A stretch of 64,000 nucleotides of DNA from Lutibacter sp. A64 (lineage in GTDB: Bacteria; Bacteroidota; Bacteroidia; Flavobacteriales; Flavobacteriaceae): the NCBI RefSeq assembly GCF_022429565.1, contig NZ_CP092487.1, forward strand, positions 1,211,001-1,275,000. The letters are read 5' to 3'. Every line of letters begins with the position of its first letter. The first letter of the stretch is position 1. Below are positions 7,555 through 15,530 of this stretch, in pieces. A program made the translations under genes and the position numbers. The notes beneath the pieces were generated by a model. That model did not search any database, was not told the DNA's origin, and saw only the letters and a program-made list of their open reading frames with translations.

Positions 7555-9219
7555 TTATTTTAAATTGTTGAAATATGCTTTTAATATTAAATCGTTTTGT
7601 TCTTTTGGTGTAAAAATTTCCAATAACTTAGGTGTATCAGAATCATTATAAAATTCTTTAAGCCCATTGTTTAATTGCTCTTCATTTTCAGCTACAACAT
7701 ATTCAAAATTATACATTTTACATAAATGTTTAGCTGTTAAATTGTGTGGTGTTTCAAAATAATCCAACGCATTTGATTGCTTTGGACCTGGAATAAACCT
7801 AAAAATTCCACCACCAGAATTATTAACTAAAATAATTCTAAAATTTTTAGGAATATACGCATTCCAAAGCGCATTACTATCATAAAAAAAACTAATATCG
7901 CCCGTAATAAAAACTGTATTTTGTTCAACAGCTGTTGCGGCTCCAATAGCTGTACTTGTACTTCCATCTATACCACTGGTTCCTCTATTACAAAAAACGT
8001 GTAGCGAACTATCAATATCAAATAATTGCGTATATCTAATTACAGAACTATTACTAATTTGCAATTGCGAATTGTTTGGTATAGATTTTAAAATGATATC
8101 GATAACTTTAAAATCTGAAAACTGACAAGTTTCAATAAATTTTTGATGCTTTTTTAAACGTTTTGCTTTTTTATGCAACCAAAACTCTTGATAATCACTT
8201 TCTACAGGTTTGGTTAAAAAGAAAAATTGACTAAAAAATAGTTCTGGAGTAATTTTAAAATGCTGATTTAAAGAAAAATAAGTATTAAATGCTCTTTTAC
8301 TATCTACGTGCCAATGGTGTTTCGGTTTAAATTTTCTTAAATGTTGTTTTATTTTTTTTGAAACAATCAATCCCCCTAAACTTAATAAAATATCTGGTTG
8401 AAAATGAGATAATTCATCATCTTCTAAAGGAAATATTAATTTATCTATACTATTTATAAATTTCGAATTTGAAACATTTGCTGTGTTTTCAATCAAAATT
8501 AATACAGAAGGATCTTTTGTTAAATGTTCTAATTGAATTTGCAATAATTCACTCGGATAATTAGCACCAACCAATACAATTTTTCTTTTTGAAGTATTCC
8601 AAATTGCAGCAAATTCTTCTAAAAAATCTACATTTAACGGAACCTCTTCAAAAGTATTAATAATTGGTTTAAACTTAACTAAACTTGTTGTAGTTTCATA
8701 CAAAGGCTCATCAAAAGGTACATTTATATGAACAGGTCCTTTTTGTAAATATGAAATTTTTAGCGTTTCATCTAGCATTTCTTTAATAGAACCATTTTTA
8801 TTTAAAGCTTCATTTAAACTTATAGATTCTAAAACATGATTTTCAAACACATATTCTTGTCGTATTGTTTGTCCATCACCAATATCAATTAAATGCGCTG
8901 GCCTATCTGCGGAGATTACAACCAATGGTATATTGCTATAATATGCCTCGGCAATTGCAGGATAATAATTTAAAAGAGCCGAACCAGAGGTGCAAACAAT
9001 TGCAACCGGTTTTTGTAATTGCTGCGCAATTCCTAATGCAAAAAATGCTGCTGAACGCTCATCTACAATACTATAATTTTGTATTTCTGGAGCATTTGTA
9101 AAACCGATAGTTAATGGAGCATTTCTTGAACCTGGAGATATTACTACATGTACTATTCCATTAGCAATACAAGAAGCAATAACAGTTTGGGCCAATTCGT
9201 TTTTAGGAAATTGTGGCAT
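7555..9219 (-). CDS. menD: 2-succinyl-5-enolpyruvyl-6-hydroxy-3-cyclohexene-1-carboxylate synthase
   Basis: 554 residues, normal for MenD. It is a thiamine-diphosphate enzyme joining isochorismate and 2-oxoglutarate in menaquinone synthesis. Visible signs: VISPGSRNAPLTIGF near the N-terminus (substrate pocket), the glutamate-containing DERSAAFFALG, CTSGSALLNYYPA, and the cofactor motif from ITGDISFFYD to VNNSGGGIF near residue 480. It follows menF on the same strand after a 126-base gap that holds its own -7 box, so it may be transcribed both from menF and separately. Confidence 0.95.
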   Translation of the reverse strand: MPQFPKNELAQTVIASCIANGIVHVVISPGSRNAPLTIGFTNAPEIQNYSIVDERSAAFFALGIAQQLQKPVAIVCTSGSALLNYYPAIAEAYYSNIPLVVISADRPAHLIDIGDGQTIRQEYVFENHVLESISLNEALNKNGSIKEMLDETLKISYLQKGPVHINVPFDEPLYETTTSLVKFKPIINTFEEVPLNVDFLEEFAAIWNTSKRKIVLVGANYPSELLQIQLEHLTKDPSVLILIENTANVSNSKFINSIDKLIFPLEDDELSHFQPDILLSLGGLIVSKKIKQHLRKFKPKHHWHVDSKRAFNTYFSLNQHFKITPELFFSQFFFLTKPVESDYQEFWLHKKAKRLKKHQKFIETCQFSDFKVIDIILKSIPNNSQLQISNSSVIRYTQLFDIDSSLHVFCNRGTSGIDGSTSTAIGAATAVEQNTVFITGDISFFYDSNALWNAYIPKNFRIILVNNSGGGIFRFIPGPKQSNALDYFETPHNLTAKHLCKMYNFEYVVAENEEQLNNGLKEFYNDSDTPKLLEIFTPKEQNDLILKAYFNNLK

Positions 9220-9240
9220 TTACTTTTTTATTTTAAAATG

Positions 9241-9248
9241 CAAAGGTA
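9241..9248 (-). promoter_or_regulatory. TAnnTTTG -7 box for menD
   Basis: TACCTTTG on the minus strand, 21 bases before the menD ATG. No clear -33 TTG at the right spacing. Confidence 0.5.
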
Positions 9249-9345
9249 CATAAAGATATTGTTAATTTTTACGAAATATAAGAAGATAGCTTAGCTATAT
9301 TAAAATTAAAAAAAGAAGTATTATTCTTTAATTTTAGTGCTGTTT

Positions 9346-10419
9346 TTATAAAACCTGCTTCATTATTTCAGCTTTAGCAACAGTTTCTTCCCATTCTTTT
9401 TCTGCGTTACTTTTATCAATAATTCCGCCTCCAATATAAAGTGTAGCATTATTTTTAGCGAGTCGCATACATCGTAAATTAACGTATAAATTTGTAGTAT
9501 TATCACTATTTAATTCGCCTAAATATCCAGAATAAAATGCTCTGTCGTAATTTTCATTTTTCAAAATAAAATCGGTTGCTACTTTTTTAGGAATTCCACA
9601 AATTGCAGGTGTTGGATGTAAAGAGTCAATTAATTTCTGTAATAAATTTAACGACTTCAATTTCGCATAAATATCTGTACGTAAATGAATTAAACTTCCA
9701 GCTTTAGCTGTATACGGTCCTTTTTTTTGAATTTCAGAAATTTTGTCTCCAATATTTTCTAAAATATAATCTGTTACGTATTGCTGTTCAAACAATTCTT
9801 TTTCTTTCCACTTTACTTGTAATGTACCAGCAAACTTTTGAGTACCAGCTAACGCCATTGTTTTTAAATTCAATTGTGCATCTATACTTATTAAACGCTC
9901 TGGAGTTGCTCCCATCCACAAACCTACTTTTGGGTGAAACCATAAATATACAAATGCATTTTTATAACTATTCAGCATTTTTTTAAGCACATTAAACACC
10001 TCAACTTTTTGACAAGTAATTGTTTCTTTTCTAGATAAAACAATTTTTTTAGCTTCATCATTATTTATAAAATCAATTGCATTTTGTACAGTTGATATGT
10101 AATTATTTTTAATAGTTTCATCAATTTCAACTTTAAATTTTAAATCTGATTTAGAAACTTGAAAATCATTTTCTATAATTGAAGAAATTCGATTACAAAC
10201 ATTAAATGGAAATATAATTTTAGATTTGTTTTTATCAAAAGGCGAAAAAACAAAACCACATGCTTTAAAAGATTTTAATATATGAAGTTCTGATGTTTGT
10301 TGACATACTCCATAAATTTTTGTTTCATTTGGCTTTCTATATACTACAAAAGGCATGTTTAAATGATAAACATCTTCTATTTTTTTAAAAAAAGCAGTAT
10401 TATTTAGTACTGAATCCAT
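9346..10419 (-). CDS. menF: Isochorismate synthase
   Basis: 357 residues of the chorismate-binding family; it converts chorismate to isochorismate, the first committed step to menaquinone. Signs are KIVLSRKE, GATPERLIS, LAGTQKF and the C-terminal YIGGGIIDKSNAEKEWEE. It lies between the thioesterase gene (89-base gap upstream) and menD, all on the minus strand, which points to menaquinone rather than siderophore synthesis. The N-terminal 90 residues are poorly conserved, as usual for the family. Confidence 0.9.
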   Translation of the reverse strand: MDSVLNNTAFFKKIEDVYHLNMPFVVYRKPNETKIYGVCQQTSELHILKSFKACGFVFSPFDKNKSKIIFPFNVCNRISSIIENDFQVSKSDLKFKVEIDETIKNNYISTVQNAIDFINNDEAKKIVLSRKETITCQKVEVFNVLKKMLNSYKNAFVYLWFHPKVGLWMGATPERLISIDAQLNLKTMALAGTQKFAGTLQVKWKEKELFEQQYVTDYILENIGDKISEIQKKGPYTAKAGSLIHLRTDIYAKLKSLNLLQKLIDSLHPTPAICGIPKKVATDFILKNENYDRAFYSGYLGELNSDNTTNLYVNLRCMRLAKNNATLYIGGGIIDKSNAEKEWEETVAKAEIMKQVL

Positions 10420-10508
10420 TAATTTAATTGTTGTATTAAATTGTGCACTGTTTTACCAATAATTTGGTAGGTAAATTATATTGAAGAAAATTATTGATAA
10501 AATATTAG

Positions 10509-10937
10509 TTATCTTTTGGGTAAAATATAATTTGTTATTTTACAAATAGAAATAAGTCTTCCCCTATCATCTTCTACTTTAATTTCAACCAAATGTATAG
10601 TTTTTCCTTTATGAATAATTTTTGCTGTTGCGGTTACAAAACCACTTTTAACACTTCGTAAATGATTTGCAGAAAATTCGATACCACGTACCGAATATTT
10701 TTCCATATCAATAGCTAATATTGATGTAGGACTTCCTACACTTTCTGCCAATGCCATTGTTGCGCCTCCATTTAAAATTCCATCGGGTTGATGCACTCTT
10801 GAGTCTACAGGCATTCTAGCCACCAAATAATCTTCACCTAAATCTATATATTTTATATTTAGAGTTTCGTTTAATGTGTTTTCACACATTTTATTTAAAA
10901 TTTTTAACTTCTCTAGAGCTTCTTCTTTTGTATTCAT
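10509..10937 (-). CDS. PaaI/EntH-type hotdog thioesterase, likely the DHNA-CoA thioesterase of menaquinone synthesis
   Basis: 142 residues, one hotdog domain. DSRVHQPDGILNGG followed by ATMALAESVGS closely matches the EntH/YdiI active-site helix, including its Glu. YdiI (MenI) hydrolyses 1,4-dihydroxy-2-naphthoyl-CoA. The sequence alone would only support a generic aryl-CoA thioesterase; the position immediately upstream of menF and menD on the same strand is the argument for MenI. Confidence 0.8.
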   Translation of the reverse strand: MNTKEEALEKLKILNKMCENTLNETLNIKYIDLGEDYLVARMPVDSRVHQPDGILNGGATMALAESVGSPTSILAIDMEKYSVRGIEFSANHLRSVKSGFVTATAKIIHKGKTIHLVEIKVEDDRGRLISICKITNYILPKR

Positions 10938-10982
10938 AATTAAAAGTTGATTTGTAAAAATAAGAATTTAAACTATAAATAC

Positions 10983-10990
10983 TACCTTTG
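10983..10990 (+). promoter_or_regulatory. TAnnTTTG -7 box
   Basis: TACCTTTG, 21 bases before the ATG of the pRiA4b ORF-3-like gene. Confidence 0.5.
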
Positions 10991-11011
10991 TAACTTATTA
11001 TATAGTTTAAA

Positions 11012-11515
11012 ATGGCATATAAAATTAGAGTAATATTAGATGTAGATCAAGATGTTTTTAGAGACATTGTTGTTAATGAGGCAATTAATTTAGAAGAATT
11101 GCATTTTATAATTGCAAAATCTTTTGGATTTAAAGGTCAAGAAATGGCTTCTTTTTACTTAACCGATGCAACTTGGGAGCAAGGTGAAGAAATTCCATTA
11201 TTTGACATGTCGGAAGATGAAAATTCTTTTTGTATGGCAAATTGTGTCACATCTATGGTATTAAAAAAAGAAAGCGATAAACTAATTTATATCTACGATT
11301 TCTTTTCTATGTGGACGTTCTTTGTTGAATTAACCGAAATTATTGATGAAGCTGATAAAGAATTGCCATTTATTGCGCTTTCATTTGGAAACCCACCAGA
11401 AAAAGCTCCTGAAAAAGATTTTATTGGAGAAGATATTGATGCTGATAATTTTGATGCCTTTGACGATGAAGCTAATTTTGATAATATAGACGATATTGAT
11501 TTAGATAATTATTAA
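11012..11515 (+). CDS. Plasmid pRiA4b ORF-3-like protein with an acidic tail
   Basis: 167 residues. The core (MAYKIRVILDVDQDVFRDI, LEELHFIIAKSFGFKG, IYIYDFFSMWTFFVEL) matches the pRiA4b ORF-3/IS1096 passenger family, whose function is unknown. The last 35 residues are almost all Asp, Glu, Asn, Phe and Ile. Despite the family name there is no transposase nearby. It converges on the DMT transporter gene so tightly that the two stop codons overlap (11512-11515). Confidence 0.8.
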   Translation: MAYKIRVILDVDQDVFRDIVVNEAINLEELHFIIAKSFGFKGQEMASFYLTDATWEQGEEIPLFDMSEDENSFCMANCVTSMVLKKESDKLIYIYDFFSMWTFFVELTEIIDEADKELPFIALSFGNPPEKAPEKDFIGEDIDADNFDAFDDEANFDNIDDIDLDNY

Positions 11516-12426
11516 GGTTTCACAATTAAATCTACTTCTTTTGTTTTTCTTTTTTGAACTATTTTAAACACGTTTAATTGTTTTTGATAAAATGTAATAC
11601 GTATTCCAAAAAGTAAAACAATTCCGCCAAAAATCATCTGTAGCGTTATTTTTTCATCTAAAAATAGCCACGCTAAAAAAGTAGCTAATACTGCTTGACC
11701 TAATAAACTTACAGATACTCTTGTTGCCCGCATATTTTTAGTAGCATAGCTAATTAATAACCAAGCCAATAATTGACAAACCAAACCTTGTATTACCAAT
11801 ACTAACCAAGCTAAATTACTAAACCCAGTAAAGGAAGCTCCTGTAAAATAACTAATAATACCTAAAGAAACAGCTGACGAAACCACGCTAATTGTCATAA
11901 AACTCACTACAGTTGTATCATTTAAAATATTTTTACTAGTTAACATATAAACCGCATAAAGCATTCCAGATAAAATTCCAAAACAAAAAGCTAAATCGAA
12001 ATTAAAATTTAAAAAAGTACCAAATCCAACTAAAAATACCATTCCCAAAATGGCAATTACAGTACCAAACCAAAAGTTTTTTGTTGGTTTATTTTTTAAA
12101 AATAGAAAAGCGCCAATACCAACCCAAACTGGAGATAAATTTGTTAAAAGTGTAGCTTGTGTTGCAGTAGATTCTTGTATTGCAATATTCCAAACTGCAA
12201 CATCAGCTCCAAATACAGTTCCACAAACCATAGAGAGTACAATATTTTTTACAGATGGTAATTTAAATTTCTTAGTAATTAACATATAGGGCAAAATAAC
12301 TGCCGATGCAATTGCCATTCTATAAAATGCAGATATTAACCCTGGAGTTAAATTTAATTTCACTAAAATTGGAAAAATTGAAATACATAGTATCCCTACA
12401 ATTAGTGCTATTCTTGCCTTTGTCAT
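11512..12426 (-). CDS. DMT-family (EamA) transporter
   Basis: 304 residues from the ATG at 12424-12426; a longer reading with 13 more residues is possible, but MTKARIALIVGILCIS is the expected family start. About ten hydrophobic helices form two EamA repeats, with typical segments such as ISAFYRMAIASAVILPY, LTNLSPVWVGIGAF and LLGQAVLATFLAWLFL. The family exports metabolites or amino acids; the substrate cannot be told. It ends in a short basic tail. Confidence 0.85.
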   Translation of the reverse strand: MTKARIALIVGILCISIFPILVKLNLTPGLISAFYRMAIASAVILPYMLITKKFKLPSVKNIVLSMVCGTVFGADVAVWNIAIQESTATQATLLTNLSPVWVGIGAFLFLKNKPTKNFWFGTVIAILGMVFLVGFGTFLNFNFDLAFCFGILSGMLYAVYMLTSKNILNDTTVVSFMTISVVSSAVSLGIISYFTGASFTGFSNLAWLVLVIQGLVCQLLAWLLISYATKNMRATRVSVSLLGQAVLATFLAWLFLDEKITLQMIFGGIVLLFGIRITFYQKQLNVFKIVQKRKTKEVDLIVKP

Positions 12427-12548
12427 TTGTAAAAATTTTACGACGAAAATAACGCTGTAAATCAATATAAAATGGACTTATTTAATCATTTAATTGTTAA
12501 ATATTACCATGTTTTTTTTTATAAAATAAAAATACAAATTAAAGTAGA

Positions 12549-13613
12549 TTATCTAATAATATAAGTATTTACATTTTCATAATTTCTAGTCACAAAATTA
12601 AAGGCCACTCTTAAAATTTCACCCATAGTTTTACATTTTTTAAAATGCTTATCTAAAGTGTAGTCGTATAAATCCATTTTAAGTTGTTCAACTTTTTCAG
12701 GTGTAGAAATTCTGTCTTCTTTCATACAAGCCAATAAATCATTTACTCTTTCTTGAGAACCTCTAAGTCTACGAGCTATTGCAGAACGTTCTTCTCTTTT
12801 ATATTGCTCTATAGATTCATTTTGTAAATTTTCTGAAACCATTTTAACAAAAGGATAATTTTCTTTAAAATATTGAGGGAAATAAACTTTTAAATTACCT
12901 TCAAAACTTTGTTGATCAAAATCCATAGCTCTAATTCTATACTCTACCTGATCAAAATCGTAAGAAGCTACAATTACATAGTTATAAGAACGCATATCAC
13001 CTAATAACCGTATCATACAACGCTCATTAAATTTTACAAATTCTTTTGAAATTCTTTTTTTACTACCTTCAGAAATTGTTTTAAAATTTTCTACCAAAAA
13101 TTGATCTCCAGGAATTCCCAGTACATGCTCTTCTATTAGTGTATCTTCATAAACCAAGAAATTTATATTATTTGGAGATAATATATGCTCTAATTCTAAG
13201 CCATAAATTCTAGAAGCATCTGCTTTTTTAATATACAAATATGTATGGTTATCATTTAAAATGTTTCTCACCTTTACTCTAAATGGCTTAGAGTTACCAA
13301 ACGTACAGTAATCTATAGCGTCTACAGTTAAATATGGCAACGAGTCTTCACTACCATCTCCGTGCAAAATTAAGTACATTAACATTAAACTTAAATCAAT
13401 TTCATCACGTTCATATTCTGCATAATAAACACGTACCCACAAACTATCTTCTCCATTTTTATCATAAACTACAATTGCATCGGTAAAACGCAATAAATCA
13501 TCATACGAAACTGGTATTTTAATACTTCTATCGTATTCTTTTAAATAAGCGGATAATTTATCATTTATTGGATACGCCGGTTTCTTCTGTGAAATTAATT
13601 TTTGTTCTTCCAT
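12549..13613 (-). CDS. Unrecognised protein with kinase-like motifs
   Basis: 354 residues, soluble, no signal peptide. I do not recognise a named family, although it reads like a conserved flavobacterial protein. The striking part is LLGDMRSYNYVIVAS followed by RAMDFDQQSFEG: Asp206-x4-Asn211 and then Asp231-Phe-Asp233, the spacing of the catalytic loop and metal-binding Asp in protein-kinase-like folds such as HipA. A charged helix rich in Arg and Glu (about 270-305) and a conserved-looking end (FNFVTRNYENVNTYIIR) follow. A TAnnTTTG box lies 19 bases upstream. It is divergent from an ABC transporter pair. The kinase link is inference from motif geometry only. Confidence 0.6.
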   Translation of the reverse strand: MEEQKLISQKKPAYPINDKLSAYLKEYDRSIKIPVSYDDLLRFTDAIVVYDKNGEDSLWVRVYYAEYERDEIDLSLMLMYLILHGDGSEDSLPYLTVDAIDYCTFGNSKPFRVKVRNILNDNHTYLYIKKADASRIYGLELEHILSPNNINFLVYEDTLIEEHVLGIPGDQFLVENFKTISEGSKKRISKEFVKFNERCMIRLLGDMRSYNYVIVASYDFDQVEYRIRAMDFDQQSFEGNLKVYFPQYFKENYPFVKMVSENLQNESIEQYKREERSAIARRLRGSQERVNDLLACMKEDRISTPEKVEQLKMDLYDYTLDKHFKKCKTMGEILRVAFNFVTRNYENVNTYIIR

Positions 13614-13632
13614 TCTAATAGCTTCTAAAATT

Positions 13633-13640
13633 CAAATTTA
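13633..13640 (-). promoter_or_regulatory. TAnnTTTG -7 box
   Basis: TAAATTTG on the minus strand, 19 bases before the start of the 354-residue protein. A near-match facing the other way, TAAATTTA at 13676-13683, precedes the ABC ATPase. Confidence 0.5.
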
Positions 13641-13700
13641 ATATATTGCTGTAACAAATTTTAATAATCGTCGTCTAAATTTATATAAAACTATTCTATA

Positions 13701-14603
13701 TTGGAAACTATTCTCTCTCTAAAAAATCTGAACAAACATTTTGGAAGCATACACGCTGTAAATAATTTATCTTTTGATATTAAAAAAGGTACAATTTATG
13801 GCATTTTAGGACCTAATGGAAGTGGAAAATCAACTACACTTGGTATCATTTTAAACGTTGTTAACAAAACTTCTGGTAAGTTTAGTTGGTTTAATGGCGA
13901 TTTATCTACACACCAAGCTTTAAAAAAAGTAGGTGCAATTATTGAACGCCCTAACTTTTATCCTTATATGACAGCTGTTCAAAATTTGGAATTGGTTTGT
14001 AAAATAAAAGAAATTCCTTTTACTAAAATTGAAGAAAAGCTTAAAACTGTAAATTTATTTGAACGTAGAAATAGCAAATTTAAAACCTATTCTTTAGGTA
14101 TGAAGCAGCGCTTAGCAATAGCTTCTGCCCTATTAAACGATCCAGAAATTTTAATTTTAGATGAACCCACTAATGGATTAGATCCACAAGGAATTCACGA
14201 AATCCGTCAGATTATTAAAGATATTGCAAGCACAGGAACTACCATTTTATTGGCTTCGCATTTATTAGATGAAGTTGAAAAAGTTTGTACGCATGTTGTA
14301 GTTATAAGAAACGGTATTAAATTATATGCTGGAAGTGTTGATGAAATGACCGCTTCACACGGTTTATTTGAATTAAAAGTAGAAAATAACAATAAACAAC
14401 TTCTAGAGCTCTTAACTAAATTTGAAGGAATTTCTTCTTCAAAAATAGATAACGATACCATAATAGCTAAGTTAGACAAGCCTATTTCTGCTTCAGAAAT
14501 AAATAATTATTTATTTAAAAATGGTGTTATTTTATCGCATTTAGTTAAAAGAAAACCTAGTTTAGAACAACAATTCTTATCACTAACCAACAAAAAATCA
14601 TAA
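13701..14603 (+). CDS. ABC transporter ATP-binding protein
   Basis: 300 residues starting at a TTG codon; the first residues (METILSLKNLNKHFG) match the family start and no ATG lies nearby. Walker A is LGPNGSGKST (about 38-46), the signature is YSLGMKQRLA, Walker B is ILILDEPTNGLD, and the switch His is in LLASHLLDEVEK. The C-terminal 90 residues are the variable regulatory part found in drug/bacitracin and natural-product exporters. Its stop codon overlaps the start of the permease gene by one base. Confidence 0.9.
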   Translation: METILSLKNLNKHFGSIHAVNNLSFDIKKGTIYGILGPNGSGKSTTLGIILNVVNKTSGKFSWFNGDLSTHQALKKVGAIIERPNFYPYMTAVQNLELVCKIKEIPFTKIEEKLKTVNLFERRNSKFKTYSLGMKQRLAIASALLNDPEILILDEPTNGLDPQGIHEIRQIIKDIASTGTTILLASHLLDEVEKVCTHVVVIRNGIKLYAGSVDEMTASHGLFELKVENNNKQLLELLTKFEGISSSKIDNDTIIAKLDKPISASEINNYLFKNGVILSHLVKRKPSLEQQFLSLTNKKS

Positions 14604-15448
14604 TGTTACGATTATTAAACATAGAACTTCATAAACTAAAACATAACAGAGCTAGTAAAATTTTAATACTAATCTACTTTATTTTATTAACCTCAATTGC
14701 ACTTATTGCTGCAATTAAATTTGATATTGGTCCTATTAAATTTCACTTAGCCGAACAAGGTATTTTTAATTTCCCATACATCTGGCATTTTAATACCTAT
14801 ATGGCTTCCACTTTTAAATTCTTTTTATTGTTAGTAATCGTTTCTATGATGGCTAATGAATATAGCAACAAAACTTTAAAACAAAATTTAATAGATGGTT
14901 TAAGTAAAAAAGAATTTATACTTTCAAAATTTTATACGGTAGTAGCTCTTGCATTAATTTCTACCTTATTTGTTTTTATTACCTCTTTAATTTTAGGTTA
15001 TAGCTACTCCGATTTTAATGAATTTTCTATTGTAACAACAGATTTAGAATATTTAGTTGCCTTTTTTGTAAAATTAGTAGCATTCTTTTCTTTCGGACTT
15101 TTTATGGGTATTTTAGTAAAACGCTCTGCTTTTGCTGTTGGAGGAATATTAGTGTGGTTTTTTGGTGAAAGTATTATAAAAGGATTTCTATTTTGGCAAT
15201 TTAAAGATATTGAAGGTACTAGCGATCGTGTAAATAGTATTATGCAATTTTTACCTTTAGAAGCTATTTCTAACTTAATAAAAGAACCTTTTACGCGTTT
15301 AAGTGCCGTAAAAACAGTTGCAAAACAAGTAGGTGAAGATTTATCTAAAGATTTTTCTATTCAACCTTTAGATTTGATAATTGTAATAGGTTGGACTGCA
15401 TTATTTATATACTTTTCTTATGCTTTATTAAAAAAGAGAGACTTATAA
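14603..15448 (+). CDS. ABC-2 type permease partner
   Basis: 281 residues, six hydrophobic helices. The N-terminus LLNIELHKLKHNRASK and the central MMANEYSNKTLKQNLIDG are typical of ABC-2 permeases paired with the preceding ATPase. Translationally coupled to it (TAATG-type one-base overlap). The substrate is unknown. Confidence 0.85.
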   Translation: MLRLLNIELHKLKHNRASKILILIYFILLTSIALIAAIKFDIGPIKFHLAEQGIFNFPYIWHFNTYMASTFKFFLLLVIVSMMANEYSNKTLKQNLIDGLSKKEFILSKFYTVVALALISTLFVFITSLILGYSYSDFNEFSIVTTDLEYLVAFFVKLVAFFSFGLFMGILVKRSAFAVGGILVWFFGESIIKGFLFWQFKDIEGTSDRVNSIMQFLPLEAISNLIKEPFTRLSAVKTVAKQVGEDLSKDFSIQPLDLIIVIGWTALFIYFSYALLKKRDL

Positions 15449-15501
15449 TTTGTTACCAATATATTTTAGAAAATTTATATAAAAAATAACTATTTACTTA
15501 T

Positions 15502-15509
15502 TATATTTG
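15502..15509 (+). promoter_or_regulatory. TAnnTTTG -7 box
   Basis: TATATTTG, 21 bases before the GTG start of the large T9SS protein; supports that start. Confidence 0.55.
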
Positions 15510-15530
15510 ATTTAAATATAAAGATCATTT

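Noticed and set aside
11012..11515. Mobile element suggested by the IS1096/pRiA4b family name
   Set aside because: No transposase, terminal repeats or target duplication nearby; the family is widespread on chromosomes.
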